A stretch of 64,000 nucleotides of DNA, taken from assembly GCA_910575565.1 (NCBI GenBank), contig CAJTFL010000005.1, positions 124,001 to 188,000 of the forward strand. Reading direction: 5' to 3'. Below are positions 35,553 to 44,584 of this stretch, in pieces. The notes beneath the pieces are model-generated. The model made no database searches and was not told the DNA's origin. It worked only from the letters and a program-made list of their open reading frames with translations. Every line of letters begins with the position of its first letter. Position 1 is the stretch's first letter. The DNA comes from Lachnospiraceae bacterium. GTDB taxonomy: Bacteria; Bacillota; Clostridia; Lachnospirales; Lachnospiraceae. The translations under genes and the position numbers were made by a program.

Positions 35553-35741
35553 ATGGTTCCAAAGGATCCGGTTATGCTGTTAAGCTATATCAATACCCAG
35601 TTAAGGGATAATTATCCCAGCATTCAGGAGCTTTGCTCATCCCTTGATTTAGAACAAGAGGAAATTATATTCAAACTAAGGGCGATCCAGTACGGCTATG
35701 ATCAGGGGAGGAACCAGTTTGTGCCGATGGCGTCCTGCTGA
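35553..35741 (+). CDS. DUF4250 protein
   Basis: A 62-aa protein with the DUF4250 pattern: MVPKDPVMLLSYINTQLRDN, then YPSIQELCSSLDLEQEEI and a final QFVPMASC after YDQGRN. Function is unknown; it is common in Clostridia. I chose the ATG at 35553 because AGGAGG sits 8 bp before it and the family starts there, but the frame stays open upstream to 35475 (88 aa), inside the tandem repeat array. Translation might begin at more than one site. Confidence 0.8.
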   Translation: MVPKDPVMLLSYINTQLRDNYPSIQELCSSLDLEQEEIIFKLRAIQYGYDQGRNQFVPMASC

Positions 35742-35941
35742 CCGTGTTATTGCTGCCATATCCGGTATTGGCGTGGTCAATATATGGGAATTGATGGAGT
35801 TAGGAAAATGATAGTAAAATGCAGCCATTAAAGCTCTTATTTTTAGGGCTTTTGCTGTGGGGTTACAGGTAGTGCTCAGCGGGAATAGGGTAATCATTAG
35901 GAGGCATCGGAAAGCTGCGGCAGTGTTCAAAAGGAGGGATT

Positions 35942-36397
35942 ATGGGCAGCGGGATAAGGAGAAATTGCCAAAAATTAAAGGAAAACAGGGAGAACGGATT
36001 TACCCTGATGGAATTGATTGTGGTACTGGTTATCTTGGCGATTTTAGCTGCGATTATGATTCCTTCCATGCTGGGCTGGATTGATAAGGCCAGGGAAAAG
36101 CAAGTTATCCTTCAGGCCAGGAGCGCCTACATTGCGGTGCAGACAATTGTCATGGAAGATTATGCCATGGGCCAGGTGCTGGAGGAACAGTTAAGCAGCG
36201 AGCAGATTGAGCGAGCCATGGAGCTGGCGGGCTGTGAGGGGAGCATTGAATCCGGGACAGTAGATCCGGATACCGGGGTGATTACGGATTTTTCCTATGA
36301 AGAAGGGAATTACCGGGCGTTTTACCGTGGAGGGGAAATCGGGGTGGAAGGCAGGGCGGCTGCCGAAACGCCTGGATGGAGCGTGGAAAAGCGGTGA
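35942..36397 (+). CDS. Type IV pilin-like major prepilin
   Basis: A 151-aa prepilin with a 19-residue leader ending in Gly19, then FTLMELIVVLVILAILAAIM: Phe at +1 and Glu at +5 (residue 24), the class III prepilin signature. After processing, the hydrophobic helix embeds in the membrane and packs in the pilus core. The C-terminal domain is short with one Cys. AAGGAGGG precedes the ATG. It leads an operon with the matching peptidase and assembly proteins, so it is probably the major subunit. Confidence 0.9.
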   Translation: MGSGIRRNCQKLKENRENGFTLMELIVVLVILAILAAIMIPSMLGWIDKAREKQVILQARSAYIAVQTIVMEDYAMGQVLEEQLSSEQIERAMELAGCEGSIESGTVDPDTGVITDFSYEEGNYRAFYRGGEIGVEGRAAAETPGWSVEKR

Positions 36398-36408
36398 GGG
36401 GCGCTTTA

Positions 36409-37188
36409 ATGCCTTCCGGGAGCGGATTGGAATTTTGCCTGTGGAAGTATGTGCTGGTTTGGCTTATGGGGGCAGGCTTCTTTTTGCTCCTCAATCCTTT
36501 GGCGGCCTGCCTGATAAACCGGATTTGGGCTGAGGAAAATGAGCGCTTTAGCGGCGCTGGGGATAAGGGTGGGCCGTCCCGGGATAAGCCCGGGCGCAGG
36601 CATTGCCGGATGTTTAAAGGCAAGTTTAGCTTGCGGCCTTTGGCTATGGGATTTTTGGGCGGCCTTACCGCGCTGCTGTGCGCCGCTTACGGCGGGTTTG
36701 CAGGCGGCATTTCCGGTCTTTGGCTGATGCTTTTCTTCGGCCTTTTGGCAGTGGCCGCGGTGGTGGATCAGGAAACCATGGAAATCCCGGACTGCCTGCC
36801 TATGGCTGTGGGGCTGCTTTCCGTGGCGGCAATGGCCGGGGAGCCAAATTTGCTGCTTCAAATATCCTTGGGGGAGCGGCTGTCTGGATTGTTTTCGGTT
36901 AGCGTTCCTATGCTTCTTCTTGCCTTGGCAGTCCCCGGGGCTTTTGGGGGCGGCGACATTAAGCTTATGGCGGCCTGCGGTATGTTCCTGGGATGGAAAT
37001 TAAACCTGCTGGCCTTATTTTTTGCCGTTATGGCCGGGGGTCTTTGGGGAATTTGGCTGCTTGCCAGAGGGAAGGCAGGGAGGAAGGATTTCTTTGCCTT
37101 TGGCCCTTTTTTGTGCATGGGGATGGCAGCGGCGGTGTTTTGGGGAGATGCTCTTTTAGGATGGTATTGCCGGGCTTTTTTGCCCTGA
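36409..37188 (+). CDS. pilD: Prepilin peptidase (A24 family)
   Basis: Membrane aspartyl protease that cuts prepilins after the Gly. The two catalytic Asp motifs are present: AVVDQETMEIPDCLPM near residue 124 and GGGDIKLM near residue 180. The N-terminal part has no CxxC methylase-domain pair and is shorter than in Gram-negative PilD, so N-methylation may be absent. GAGGGG precedes the ATG at 36409; an earlier in-frame ATG at 36376 overlaps the pilin gene and lacks a site. Confidence 0.85.
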   Translation: MPSGSGLEFCLWKYVLVWLMGAGFFLLLNPLAACLINRIWAEENERFSGAGDKGGPSRDKPGRRHCRMFKGKFSLRPLAMGFLGGLTALLCAAYGGFAGGISGLWLMLFFGLLAVAAVVDQETMEIPDCLPMAVGLLSVAAMAGEPNLLLQISLGERLSGLFSVSVPMLLLALAVPGAFGGGDIKLMAACGMFLGWKLNLLALFFAVMAGGLWGIWLLARGKAGRKDFFAFGPFLCMGMAAAVFWGDALLGWYCRAFLP

Positions 37189-37290
37189 TGATAAAAACTG
37201 GCTTTTGGGATCCGTTTTTGCGCCTGATAAACATCAGCTTGCAAAATCCGTGTTCCGGAGCCGGGAAAAGGGAAAGGGGGCTTCTTAAAG

Positions 37291-38517
37291 ATGCCCAGAT
37301 ATCGCTACCAGGCGGTTGATCAAAGAGGGAAAAAGGTAAAAGGCCAGATGGAGGCCGAGGATGAGGCCGGGCTTTACGGGGCCTTGCGGGAAGAGGGGAA
37401 GTACTTAGTTAAAGCCAAGGCGGATAGGGCAAAAAAGGGGCGGACGCCTTTGGCGGCGGAGGTGCTTTCTGCATTTTCGCGGGAACTGGGGACGCTTCTT
37501 GAGGCAGGCATTCCGCTGACGAAGGCCATAGCCATTCTTACCCGGGAGGAAGGGATAAAGCTAAAGGTAAAAGGCGTTTATGAGGATGTGCTGAAATGTG
37601 TCTGCGGCGGATATTCCCTGTCGGAGGCGATGGAAAGGCAGGGCAATCGGTTTCCGCCGCTTATGATCCACCTGTTTAAGGCTGCGGAAGCTTCCGGAGG
37701 TTTAGGGAGGGCAGCTCTTAGACTGGGGGAGCATTACAGCCGGGAACACAGGCTTCGCCTGCGGATCCGCAGTGCCCTTGTGTACCCTAAATTTTTGGCG
37801 GCTCTTTTAATTGCGGTGGCTGGCCTGCTGATGGGCGTTGTCCTGCCGCAGTTTGAGCCTCTTTTTCGTTTGGTGGAGGAGCTTCCCCTGCCTACTAGGA
37901 TTTTGTATGGGATTTTGGATCTGGTAACGGAAAAATGGTATCTTTGCGCAGCGGCAGCCGCCTGGGCCTGGCTCCTTGGGCGGTGGCTGAAGGAAAGGCC
38001 ATGGTTTTGCCTGTGGGCGGCCAGGCAGCAGCTTTTCTTGCCTATTACAGGCAGGCTTAAGAAAACGGTTTACACGGCTCGTTTTGCCAGGACTTTAAGC
38101 GCCCTTTATGGTGCGGGGGTTCCTATAGCCAGGGCTTTGGAGATTGCCGGAAAGGCCGTGGGGAATGTGTATATTGAGCGTCAGTTTGATCCGGTGGCTG
38201 CCATGGTTCAAAACGGCGAGGGTCTTGGGGCGGCGATTAGCCGGGTAGACGGGCTTTTGCCTAAGCTTACCTTTGCCGTCCAGGTAGGGGAAGAGTCAGG
38301 AAGCCTGGATGCGGTTCTGGATTCTATGGCAGAAGCTTTGGAGTACGATGCCGGGCAGGCATCGGAGCGGTTCGTTTCTTACCTGGAGCCGGCTATGGTA
38401 ATCGTGATGGCTGTTGTGGTGGGATTTGTGATGATTGCGGTGATGATGCCCATTTACGCTTCTTACCAGGCGATGGAAGGGGTTGGCATGGCGCGGCTTC
38501 CTTGGTTAAGGGGTTGA
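37291..38517 (+). CDS. pilC: Type IV pilus/T2SS inner-membrane platform protein PilC
   Basis: A 408-aa GspF-family protein. PRYRYQAVDQRGKKVKGQME at the start, the two repeat domains each with a FSRELGTLLEAGIPLTKAI / FARTLSALYGAGVPIARAL pattern (near residues 64 and 265), and three transmembrane helices (about 170, 220 and 370) are all present. It couples the PilB ATPase to pilus growth. AAAGGGGG lies before the ATG. It belongs to the pilus operon. Confidence 0.9.
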   Translation: MPRYRYQAVDQRGKKVKGQMEAEDEAGLYGALREEGKYLVKAKADRAKKGRTPLAAEVLSAFSRELGTLLEAGIPLTKAIAILTREEGIKLKVKGVYEDVLKCVCGGYSLSEAMERQGNRFPPLMIHLFKAAEASGGLGRAALRLGEHYSREHRLRLRIRSALVYPKFLAALLIAVAGLLMGVVLPQFEPLFRLVEELPLPTRILYGILDLVTEKWYLCAAAAAWAWLLGRWLKERPWFCLWAARQQLFLPITGRLKKTVYTARFARTLSALYGAGVPIARALEIAGKAVGNVYIERQFDPVAAMVQNGEGLGAAISRVDGLLPKLTFAVQVGEESGSLDAVLDSMAEALEYDAGQASERFVSYLEPAMVIVMAVVVGFVMIAVMMPIYASYQAMEGVGMARLPWLRG

Positions 38518-38553
38518 AAAAGCGGCGCTTAAACAGACAAAAGAGGGTATGGG

Positions 38554-40035
38554 ATGAAAACGGTAGTGTATTTATCCAATCAGACGGTGAAGGTGGTAAC
38601 GGGAGAAGTGAAAAGGAACCGGATTATGGTGGAGAGGGTTTTCCGGGAGGATGTGCCCAGGTTATCCATTGTAAACGGCCAGGCAACGGATGACTTAAGG
38701 TTTACGGAATTTCTTGGGAGCTTTTGGGAGAGGCATAAGCTGCCCAGGGATAAGGTATACCTGGTGGTGAGCAGCACCCAGACGGTAATCCGCCTCTTCC
38801 AGCTTCCGCCCATGTCCCACCGGAAGATGATGGGATATCTGCCCAGGGAATTTGCCGATGTGGAGCGTATGCGGGAGCCGGTTTACGGCTATAGCGTCCT
38901 GGGAAAAGGAAAGCCGGAGCCAATGCTGCGGATGTTCGGCGTAATGATGGAGCAAAAGTTTCTGCGGGAGCATTTGGAAAGGTTTGGCCGTCTGGGGATT
39001 AACCTTGTGTCGGTGGAAACGGAACTGACGGCGAAGCTGCATTTGCTTGGAAGCTTAGAGCGCCTTAAGGGGAAAACCTGCGGGATTGTGGCAGTGGACG
39101 GGGCGATGGTGCTTGGTGTTTTATGGGTTGGCGGCACTTTCCTGCATTTTCACCAGTGCCGCCTTTCGGGGAAAAGAACGGCTGAGGAAAGAGCCAGAGT
39201 ATGTGCCGGTGAGATTAGCGCCCTCATTCAGCTGGCCAGTTCACAGCGGCTTGAAGGGGAGATACGGGAGGTTTATCTGGGCGGGCTTGAGGATGAAGCT
39301 TTTGCCGTCTGCAATACGCTGTGCTGCCAGGAAAATCCCGGCCTGACCCTTCTTCACCTGATGGACGGCGCAGGAGACGGAGTCAGCTTTCCGGGAGGAG
39401 CTGTAGAATTCGGCAGCTTCGGGGCAGCCGTGGGAGGGCTTTTGGCCAGACGCGGAAAGGGAAACCTATTCCATCAGTACCGCAGCCTTGGAAAGTTTAA
39501 GGGGAAAGGAAGAACGGCCGCAGGGCTGTTTGTCCCGGCATTCCTTGTGCTGGCGGTGCTGCTGCCGGTTTTGCTGGCTCAGGCCTTAAACTGGTTTAGG
39601 CTGGCAGGGAGGATGGACAGCTGCTTGGACGGGCTGTCTGATCCGCAGATGTTGGCTGGTGCAGCCCGGTATGAACGGATAGCGGCAGAAAATATTAGGC
39701 TGCGAAGCCAAATTGAAGAGGCCATGGAAGCAAGGGAGGCGCTTTGTGCCTGTCCGGTAATGGATACCCGGGTAAGGGATGCGGTGGATCGCTGTGCGAG
39801 GGGACTGGTAACGGCGAAAGTAACCGGGTTTAGCGCAAAGGAAGGGGTAGTGCGGATCAGCAGCCGTTCGGAGAATGCGTCGGCTATCCATGCTTTTGTG
39901 GGGAACCTGGCGGAGGAAAAGGATCTGTTTTCACGGGTGGATTATACGGGATTTGAGTATGTGGAAAAAGAGCAGGCTTGGAAGCTGTATGTAGAATGCT
40001 ATGTGCATACGAAAAAAGAGGGAGATAGGCAATGA
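38554..40035 (+). CDS. PilM-PilN-like fusion
   Basis: A 493-aa protein with an N-terminal actin-like PilM region (about 1-300; MKTVVYLSNQTVKVVTGEVK at the start) and a single membrane helix at about 325-348, followed by a coiled PilN-like part. In most species PilM and PilN are separate proteins that form a complex, so one chain holding both is a fusion. The next gene is PilO-like and overlaps it by 4 bp. Fusion inferred from size, helix position and gene order. Confidence 0.75.
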   Translation: MKTVVYLSNQTVKVVTGEVKRNRIMVERVFREDVPRLSIVNGQATDDLRFTEFLGSFWERHKLPRDKVYLVVSSTQTVIRLFQLPPMSHRKMMGYLPREFADVERMREPVYGYSVLGKGKPEPMLRMFGVMMEQKFLREHLERFGRLGINLVSVETELTAKLHLLGSLERLKGKTCGIVAVDGAMVLGVLWVGGTFLHFHQCRLSGKRTAEERARVCAGEISALIQLASSQRLEGEIREVYLGGLEDEAFAVCNTLCCQENPGLTLLHLMDGAGDGVSFPGGAVEFGSFGAAVGGLLARRGKGNLFHQYRSLGKFKGKGRTAAGLFVPAFLVLAVLLPVLLAQALNWFRLAGRMDSCLDGLSDPQMLAGAARYERIAAENIRLRSQIEEAMEAREALCACPVMDTRVRDAVDRCARGLVTAKVTGFSAKEGVVRISSRSENASAIHAFVGNLAEEKDLFSRVDYTGFEYVEKEQAWKLYVECYVHTKKEGDRQ

Positions 40036-40628
40036 AGCTTGAGGTTACAAAACAGGATAAAGTGCTGCTAAGCTTCCTGCTGGCGGTTTTTGCCGCGGCA
40101 GCCTGTATTTTCCTGGGGATTATCCCGCTGCACAGGGCAAACTGCCGGCTGGAGGAAAGGCTTGCCTTAGCAGAGGCGGGATTGAAGGAAAACCAAAGAA
40201 AGCTTACCGGCCTTGCAGAATTAAAAAGCGCAGGCGATGATCTGCAAAAGGAATTAAGGGAGGCATCAGAGCCCCTTTATCCGATGATGGAGAGCCAGGA
40301 AATCGACCGGCTGCTTACGGAAATGGTTTTAGGCTGCGGCCTGTGGGTGAGGAAGATGGAAATCGGGATGCCTGTGGGGGTTGACGGGGAGGAAGGCGGG
40401 AAAGGTAAGGAGTCCTATGTGTTCCAGGTACAGGTGCTTTTGGAAATAACCGGGAGCGAAGAAGGGAAGGATGCCCTGCTGGATGAGCTTGCCCGGATGC
40501 CGGAGGGCTTAAAGCTCCTTACCATGCGCAGGATGAAAGCCGGGTCTTTCAGGGATTTGGAGGAATGGGAAGAAGAGTCGGATGTGATGGAGTTAAAGCT
40601 GGAGCTGACCATGTGCGGGAAAGCGTAG
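40032..40628 (+). CDS. pilO: PilO-like pilus assembly protein
   Basis: A 198-aa protein: one N-terminal transmembrane helix (about 13-33), a short coiled coil (about 36-80), then a ferredoxin-like domain. This is the standard layout of PilO, which pairs with PilN in the alignment subcomplex. Sequence identity is weak, so the call rests on layout and place between PilM/N and PilB. Start overlaps the previous stop by 4 bp. Confidence 0.7.
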   Translation: MKLEVTKQDKVLLSFLLAVFAAAACIFLGIIPLHRANCRLEERLALAEAGLKENQRKLTGLAELKSAGDDLQKELREASEPLYPMMESQEIDRLLTEMVLGCGLWVRKMEIGMPVGVDGEEGGKGKESYVFQVQVLLEITGSEEGKDALLDELARMPEGLKLLTMRRMKAGSFRDLEEWEEESDVMELKLELTMCGKA

Positions 40629-40650
40629 CAGATCTGGAAGGGAAAATGGG

Positions 40651-42354
40651 ATGAGAGAAAAGAAAGGCTTGCCGGGCCAGAGGATTGGCGATGTGCTGAG
40701 GGAATCCGGGGCTGTGACGGATGGGCAGCTGAAAGCGGCCCTGGAGTATCAGAAAAGGCACAGCGGCCTTCGGCTGGGGAATGTGCTTATGGAATTGGGG
40801 TATATTTCGGAAAAGCAGATGCTTGCCGCTTTGGGGATCCGCCTGGGGCTTAAGCTGGAGGAGATATCCCGGCTTTCGGTGGAACTGGAGGCAGTGGAAA
40901 AGCTTCCGGCTAAGGCCGCTTTGCGGCATCAGATTCTTCCGGTAAGGGTAAAAGACGGGGTGTTAACGGTGCTGACAAACGATCCCTTAAATTTTTACGG
41001 GCTGGAGGATGTGCGCCAGATAACCGGCATGGATCTGGAGGTAAGGCTGTGCGAGCTGGACCCGCTGATGCAGGGGATACGTTATTATTATGCGGAAATC
41101 GGAGCCAGGAAGGCGGCGTGCCTGGCAAACGGAGGGGTTAAGGGGAAGCCGGAAAAAAGACGTGACGGGATAAAGGCAGATGGAGAGGAAGCCTCGGTGA
41201 CGCAGCTGTTTGACCGGCTGATGAAGCGGGCTTACCAGAACCAGGCCAGCGATATCCATATTGAGCCTTATGAGGAAGAGACGGTAGTGCGGATGCGGAT
41301 AGACGGAGCCATGACGGAGTTCCTTACCCTGGAAAAACGTGTCCATCCATCCCTGATTGCCAGGATTAAGATTATGGGGGATATGGATATTGCAGAGCGC
41401 AGGCTTCCCCAGGACGGCCATTTCCAGACGGAAATCCATGGGGAAGAGGTAAATGTCAGAATATCCGTGATGCCTACGGTATTCGGGGAAAAGGCAGTGA
41501 TCCGGCTGCTGGCCGGAAACCGCCGGATTGACCGGGAGGATACCTTTGGAATGGGGCAGGAGGATTACCGGCGGATGAAAATGCTTTTGTCCGCCCCCAA
41601 CGGATTGGTTTACCTGACTGGCCCTACCGGATCGGGGAAGACCACTACGCTGTATCTGCTGTTAAGCTTTCTTTCCGGCAGGCCGGTGAATATCTGCACC
41701 ATAGAGGATCCGGTGGAAAAGAATCTGCCTGGGATCAGCCAGTGCCAGGTTAACCGGCAGGCGGGGCTTACCTTTGAAAAGGGGCTGCGGGCTCTGCTAA
41801 GGCAGGATCCGGACATTATTATGGTAGGGGAAACCAGGGACGAGGAGACGGCGGCCATTGCCGTCAGGGCAGCGATTACCGGTCATCTGGTGCTGTCTAC
41901 CCTTCATACCAATGATGCGGCTTCCTCTGTTGTCCGGCTGGAAGACATGGGGGCAAAGCCCTACCTTTTGGCGGATTCTTTAAGGGGAATCGTAGCCCAG
42001 CGGCTGGTGCGGAAGCTCTGCCCGGAATGTGCGAAGGAAAGGGAGGCTGACAGCGGGGAGGAACGGCTGCTGGGGCGGAAATTGGGAAAAATCCGGGCAG
42101 CGGTGGGCTGTCCGTTCTGCAAGGGCACGGGCTACCAGGGCAGGACGGCCATCCACGAGATTTTAATTGCCGATGATCAGATCCGCAGGATGATATTAGG
42201 CGGGGCGGGCAAGGAAGAGATGGGGGAATATGCCAGGAAGGCTCAGGGGATGCGCACCTTAAAGGAGCGGGGAGCCGATCTGGTGGAAGAGGGCATTACC
42301 ACGGTGGAGGAATTAAAAAGGGTGGTGTATTACGATGGGCAGGCATCCTGGTAG
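40651..42354 (+). CDS. pilB: Type IV pilus extension ATPase (PilB/GspE)
   Basis: A 567-aa secretion ATPase with an N-terminal MshEN-type domain (about 1-150; RIGDVLRESGAVTDGQLKAA), which in relatives binds c-di-GMP. Then come ASDIHIEPYEEE, Walker A GPTGSGKTTTLY near residue 326, Walker B-like IIMVGETRDEETA, and the C-terminal zinc cysteines CPEC (near 455) and CPFC (near 489). It powers pilin polymerisation. No PilT-type retraction ATPase is in the window. Confidence 0.93.
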   Translation: MREKKGLPGQRIGDVLRESGAVTDGQLKAALEYQKRHSGLRLGNVLMELGYISEKQMLAALGIRLGLKLEEISRLSVELEAVEKLPAKAALRHQILPVRVKDGVLTVLTNDPLNFYGLEDVRQITGMDLEVRLCELDPLMQGIRYYYAEIGARKAACLANGGVKGKPEKRRDGIKADGEEASVTQLFDRLMKRAYQNQASDIHIEPYEEETVVRMRIDGAMTEFLTLEKRVHPSLIARIKIMGDMDIAERRLPQDGHFQTEIHGEEVNVRISVMPTVFGEKAVIRLLAGNRRIDREDTFGMGQEDYRRMKMLLSAPNGLVYLTGPTGSGKTTTLYLLLSFLSGRPVNICTIEDPVEKNLPGISQCQVNRQAGLTFEKGLRALLRQDPDIIMVGETRDEETAAIAVRAAITGHLVLSTLHTNDAASSVVRLEDMGAKPYLLADSLRGIVAQRLVRKLCPECAKEREADSGEERLLGRKLGKIRAAVGCPFCKGTGYQGRTAIHEILIADDQIRRMILGGAGKEEMGEYARKAQGMRTLKERGADLVEEGITTVEELKRVVYYDGQASW

Positions 42355-43828
42355 GGAAGAAAAGGGCTGTCTGGGCCAGGGCGGCTTTACGCTGGTGGAA
42401 CTGGCAGTGGTGATGGCGATCATGGGCATTTTGGCCGGAGCGGCAGGAACGGGCTTTTTTCACTATTACCGGTACAGCATACAGAGGGAGCAGGAGGAAT
42501 GCGCCAAGGCCATTTACCTGGCCGTCCAGTCGGAGCTGACCAGATGCGCCAAGTCCGGAGGGCTTCCTGCCTTGGCAAAGCTTTGCGGGGGAGGAAAGGG
42601 AGGGCTTTGCTGCCTGGAGAGCAGGCCGGAGGATTATCTTAAGTACTGCCAGGGGCGGCTGGAAAAGGGAGGGAAAGAGGAGGAGAGGCTTTTGGCTCTG
42701 TACGGACTTCTTGACCCTGGACTGGCGGATAAAAGCATTTTGGCTGAAGGTGCTGCCGCGGTTTGGCTGGATCCCCTAAATGGCCTGGTGTCCCGGTGCT
42801 ATTACGGCCCGGAAGAGGCTTTTGAGGTCTTTTTCGGCTGGGGGGATGGCGACGCGGCGCTGGACGGCAAAGTGGTGATAGGTGGTGAGAAGCCGCTGGA
42901 CGGCAAAGTGGTGGCAGGTGGTGAGAAGGCGCTGGACGGCAAAGTGGTGGTAGATAGCGAGGCGGCGAAAAAATGGGGGATTGGCTGCTATGGGGAAGGG
43001 CAGATTCCAGGCGGGATGGAAAAGAGCGCTTCCCAGGGAAAGATAGGGAACCTTGCCCTGCGCCAGGAGAAGGGCGTCATTGCAGTAAGCTGGCAGCTGC
43101 AGGCGGAGGACATGGAAGCCTGGAAGCGGCTTTCCTACGAGATAGGCATTTATGCCGGGGAGGAAAGTATCTGCACCATTTTGCTGAATGCGGATTCCCA
43201 AGAGGAGGACAGCATTTTGGGAGGATATTCAGGGGTTCCTAAAAGGCTGTGGGCCTTGGACGGCGGCAGCTTTCAGACGCTGCAGGCGGCGGTCTGCAGG
43301 GAGGGGGCAAAGGAGTGGCAATGTTTTCCGGTTTATCTGGAGGAATCCCGGTATGAGATTACCTGTATCCTGGAAGGAATGCCGGAGGGGAAGCAGGGAA
43401 AAAGGACAGCTTCCTCTTCCGATGTTTACCGGGATTTTTCCTGCTTTTCCCTAAAGGAAGCCCTTTTGGGTTTATCCGGCGATGGGGAAGAGGAGGAGCT
43501 TTGCTGTACGGTGGTTGGTTTCGGGGGCGGCATGGCCGCTACGGCGATGAAGGAAAGCAATAAAATCCGGTTCCCAATTCCGAAGGAAGGAGGACTGGGG
43601 GAAGAGGAACTGGAAGAAGAGGAACTGGAAGAAGAGGAATTGGAAGAAGAGGAACTGGAAGAAGAGGAATTGGAGGAAGGCAGGGCAGAGGAGGATGAGG
43701 AAAACCAATGGCGGCAGCGCCATCATCGCGGTGATCTGCGTGATCATGATAACGGCGGTGTTGAGCCTGTCCCTTTTGCGGGCGGCATCGGCTCTGCTTG
43801 TTTCCAGGCGGCGCACATGGGCGGATGA
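42335..43828 (+). CDS. Large minor pilin/pseudopilin with internal repeats
   Basis: A 497-aa protein with a prepilin N-terminus: leader ending in Gly17, then FTLVELAVVMAIMGILAG, Glu at +5 (residue 22). The body has three 12-residue repeats LDGKVV(I/A)GGEK near residue 176 and, near the end, five 5-residue E-E-L-E-E units encoded by a perfect-phase 15-bp repeat. The last 45 codons overlap the next gene by 134 bp. The overlap plus the repeats suggest the C-terminus was extended by repeat growth or a frame change. Overlaps pilB by 20 bp. Confidence 0.8.
   Translation: MGRHPGREEKGCLGQGGFTLVELAVVMAIMGILAGAAGTGFFHYYRYSIQREQEECAKAIYLAVQSELTRCAKSGGLPALAKLCGGGKGGLCCLESRPEDYLKYCQGRLEKGGKEEERLLALYGLLDPGLADKSILAEGAAAVWLDPLNGLVSRCYYGPEEAFEVFFGWGDGDAALDGKVVIGGEKPLDGKVVAGGEKALDGKVVVDSEAAKKWGIGCYGEGQIPGGMEKSASQGKIGNLALRQEKGVIAVSWQLQAEDMEAWKRLSYEIGIYAGEESICTILLNADSQEEDSILGGYSGVPKRLWALDGGSFQTLQAAVCREGAKEWQCFPVYLEESRYEITCILEGMPEGKQGKRTASSSDVYRDFSCFSLKEALLGLSGDGEEEELCCTVVGFGGGMAATAMKESNKIRFPIPKEGGLGEEELEEEELEEEELEEEELEEEELEEGRAEEDEENQWRQRHHRGDLRDHDNGGVEPVPFAGGIGSACFQAAHMGG
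42859..42966 (+). repeat. 36-bp in-frame tandem repeat in the pseudopilin gene
   Basis: Three copies starting at 42859, 42895 and 42931, each beginning GCTGGACGGCAAAGTGGTG. It codes the LDGKVV repeats; the third copy is diverged. Confidence 0.85.
43601..43675 (+). repeat. 15-bp in-frame tandem repeat coding Glu-Leu-Glu
   Basis: Five copies of GAAGAGGAACTGGAA (43601, 43616, 43631, 43646, 43661), two with an ACTGG to ATTGG change. It codes for an acidic tail of Glu and Leu just before the next gene begins. Confidence 0.9.
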
Positions 43829-44234
43829 GCAGTGCCGGATTATGGCAGAGTCGGTGGCCAGGCAGATTGACGGGGAATTGACGGACAAGCTTTATGGGAA
43901 GCCCCCTGGCGGCTTGCCGGAGGATGACAGCCTTTGGGGCTACGCAGGAGCCTTCGCCGCTAAGGAGGGGGAGAGGCAGGTATTCCGGCTGGACAGCGAG
44001 CATAACGAAAATTGGCCGAAAGAGGCGGGGACTGTCACCTTAAACCTCCTTTGCCTTGGAGGAGGGGCAGGAGACGGAGAGGATACGGATTTTTGGGACA
44101 GGGATTTGGAGCTGCACGTGGAGATTACCTGTGCAAATACGGAGGGAACATACACGCTGGCGAATATTTACCACAAGGTAAACGGGGAGGAAGAAGGAAC
44201 CTGGAAATGGTCAGGTCTGGTGGAAAGGGAGTGA
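43695..44234 (+). CDS. Pilus-operon protein with N-terminal membrane helix (PilX-like position)
   Basis: A 179-aa protein starting MRKTNGGSAIIAVICVIMIT, with a hydrophobic helix at about 8-35. It has GG before the helix but no Glu at +5, like PilX-type minor pilins. The rest is mostly beta and polar and I recognise no family. The gene starts inside the previous gene (134 bp overlap). Position among minor pilins suggests a pilus component. Confidence 0.6.
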   Translation: MRKTNGGSAIIAVICVIMITAVLSLSLLRAASALLVSRRRTWADEQCRIMAESVARQIDGELTDKLYGKPPGGLPEDDSLWGYAGAFAAKEGERQVFRLDSEHNENWPKEAGTVTLNLLCLGGGAGDGEDTDFWDRDLELHVEITCANTEGTYTLANIYHKVNGEEEGTWKWSGLVERE

Positions 44235-44238
44235 GCGC

Positions 44239-44574
44239 TTGGGAAAGCGGGGAAATACCATGGTGGAAGTGATGGTTAGCTTTGTGGTCCTGGCAATGCT
44301 GGCAGGGATATTTGCCAATATTGTCTTCTTCTCCGGCCAGACGGCAAGGAAGACGGAAAAAAAGCTGGAAGCAGACAGCCGTTTTCTTGAGCGGTACTAT
44401 TTGGATGAGGGCATCCGCAGGGAAAAGGCTGGCGGGGGAAGGGTTGTGTTTTACCGGATTTTCGATGACGGCAGGATGGAACCCGGGGAATATTTTTCCT
44501 TAAGCCAGATGGAAGTTTACCGGTGTGTTGATGAAGAGGGCGGGCAGGAGGCGGTGTATGACGTAATGCCGTGA
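44239..44574 (+). CDS. Small minor pilin
   Basis: A 111-aa prepilin: a short leader MGKRG, then NTMVEVMVSFVVLAMLAGIF, with Glu at +5 counting from Asn6. The start is TTG at 44239 with GGGAG upstream. The ATG at 44260 would remove the leader and prevent processing, so the TTG is preferred. It lies 4 bp after the previous gene and 10 bp before the next. Confidence 0.75.
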   Translation: MGKRGNTMVEVMVSFVVLAMLAGIFANIVFFSGQTARKTEKKLEADSRFLERYYLDEGIRREKAGGGRVVFYRIFDDGRMEPGEYFSLSQMEVYRCVDEEGGQEAVYDVMP

Positions 44575-44584
44575 TAGGAGCGAT

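Noticed and set aside
42859..42966. Three 36-bp repeats considered as a CRISPR-like array
   Set aside because: The units are contiguous without spacers, lie in frame in a pilin gene and code for a peptide repeat.
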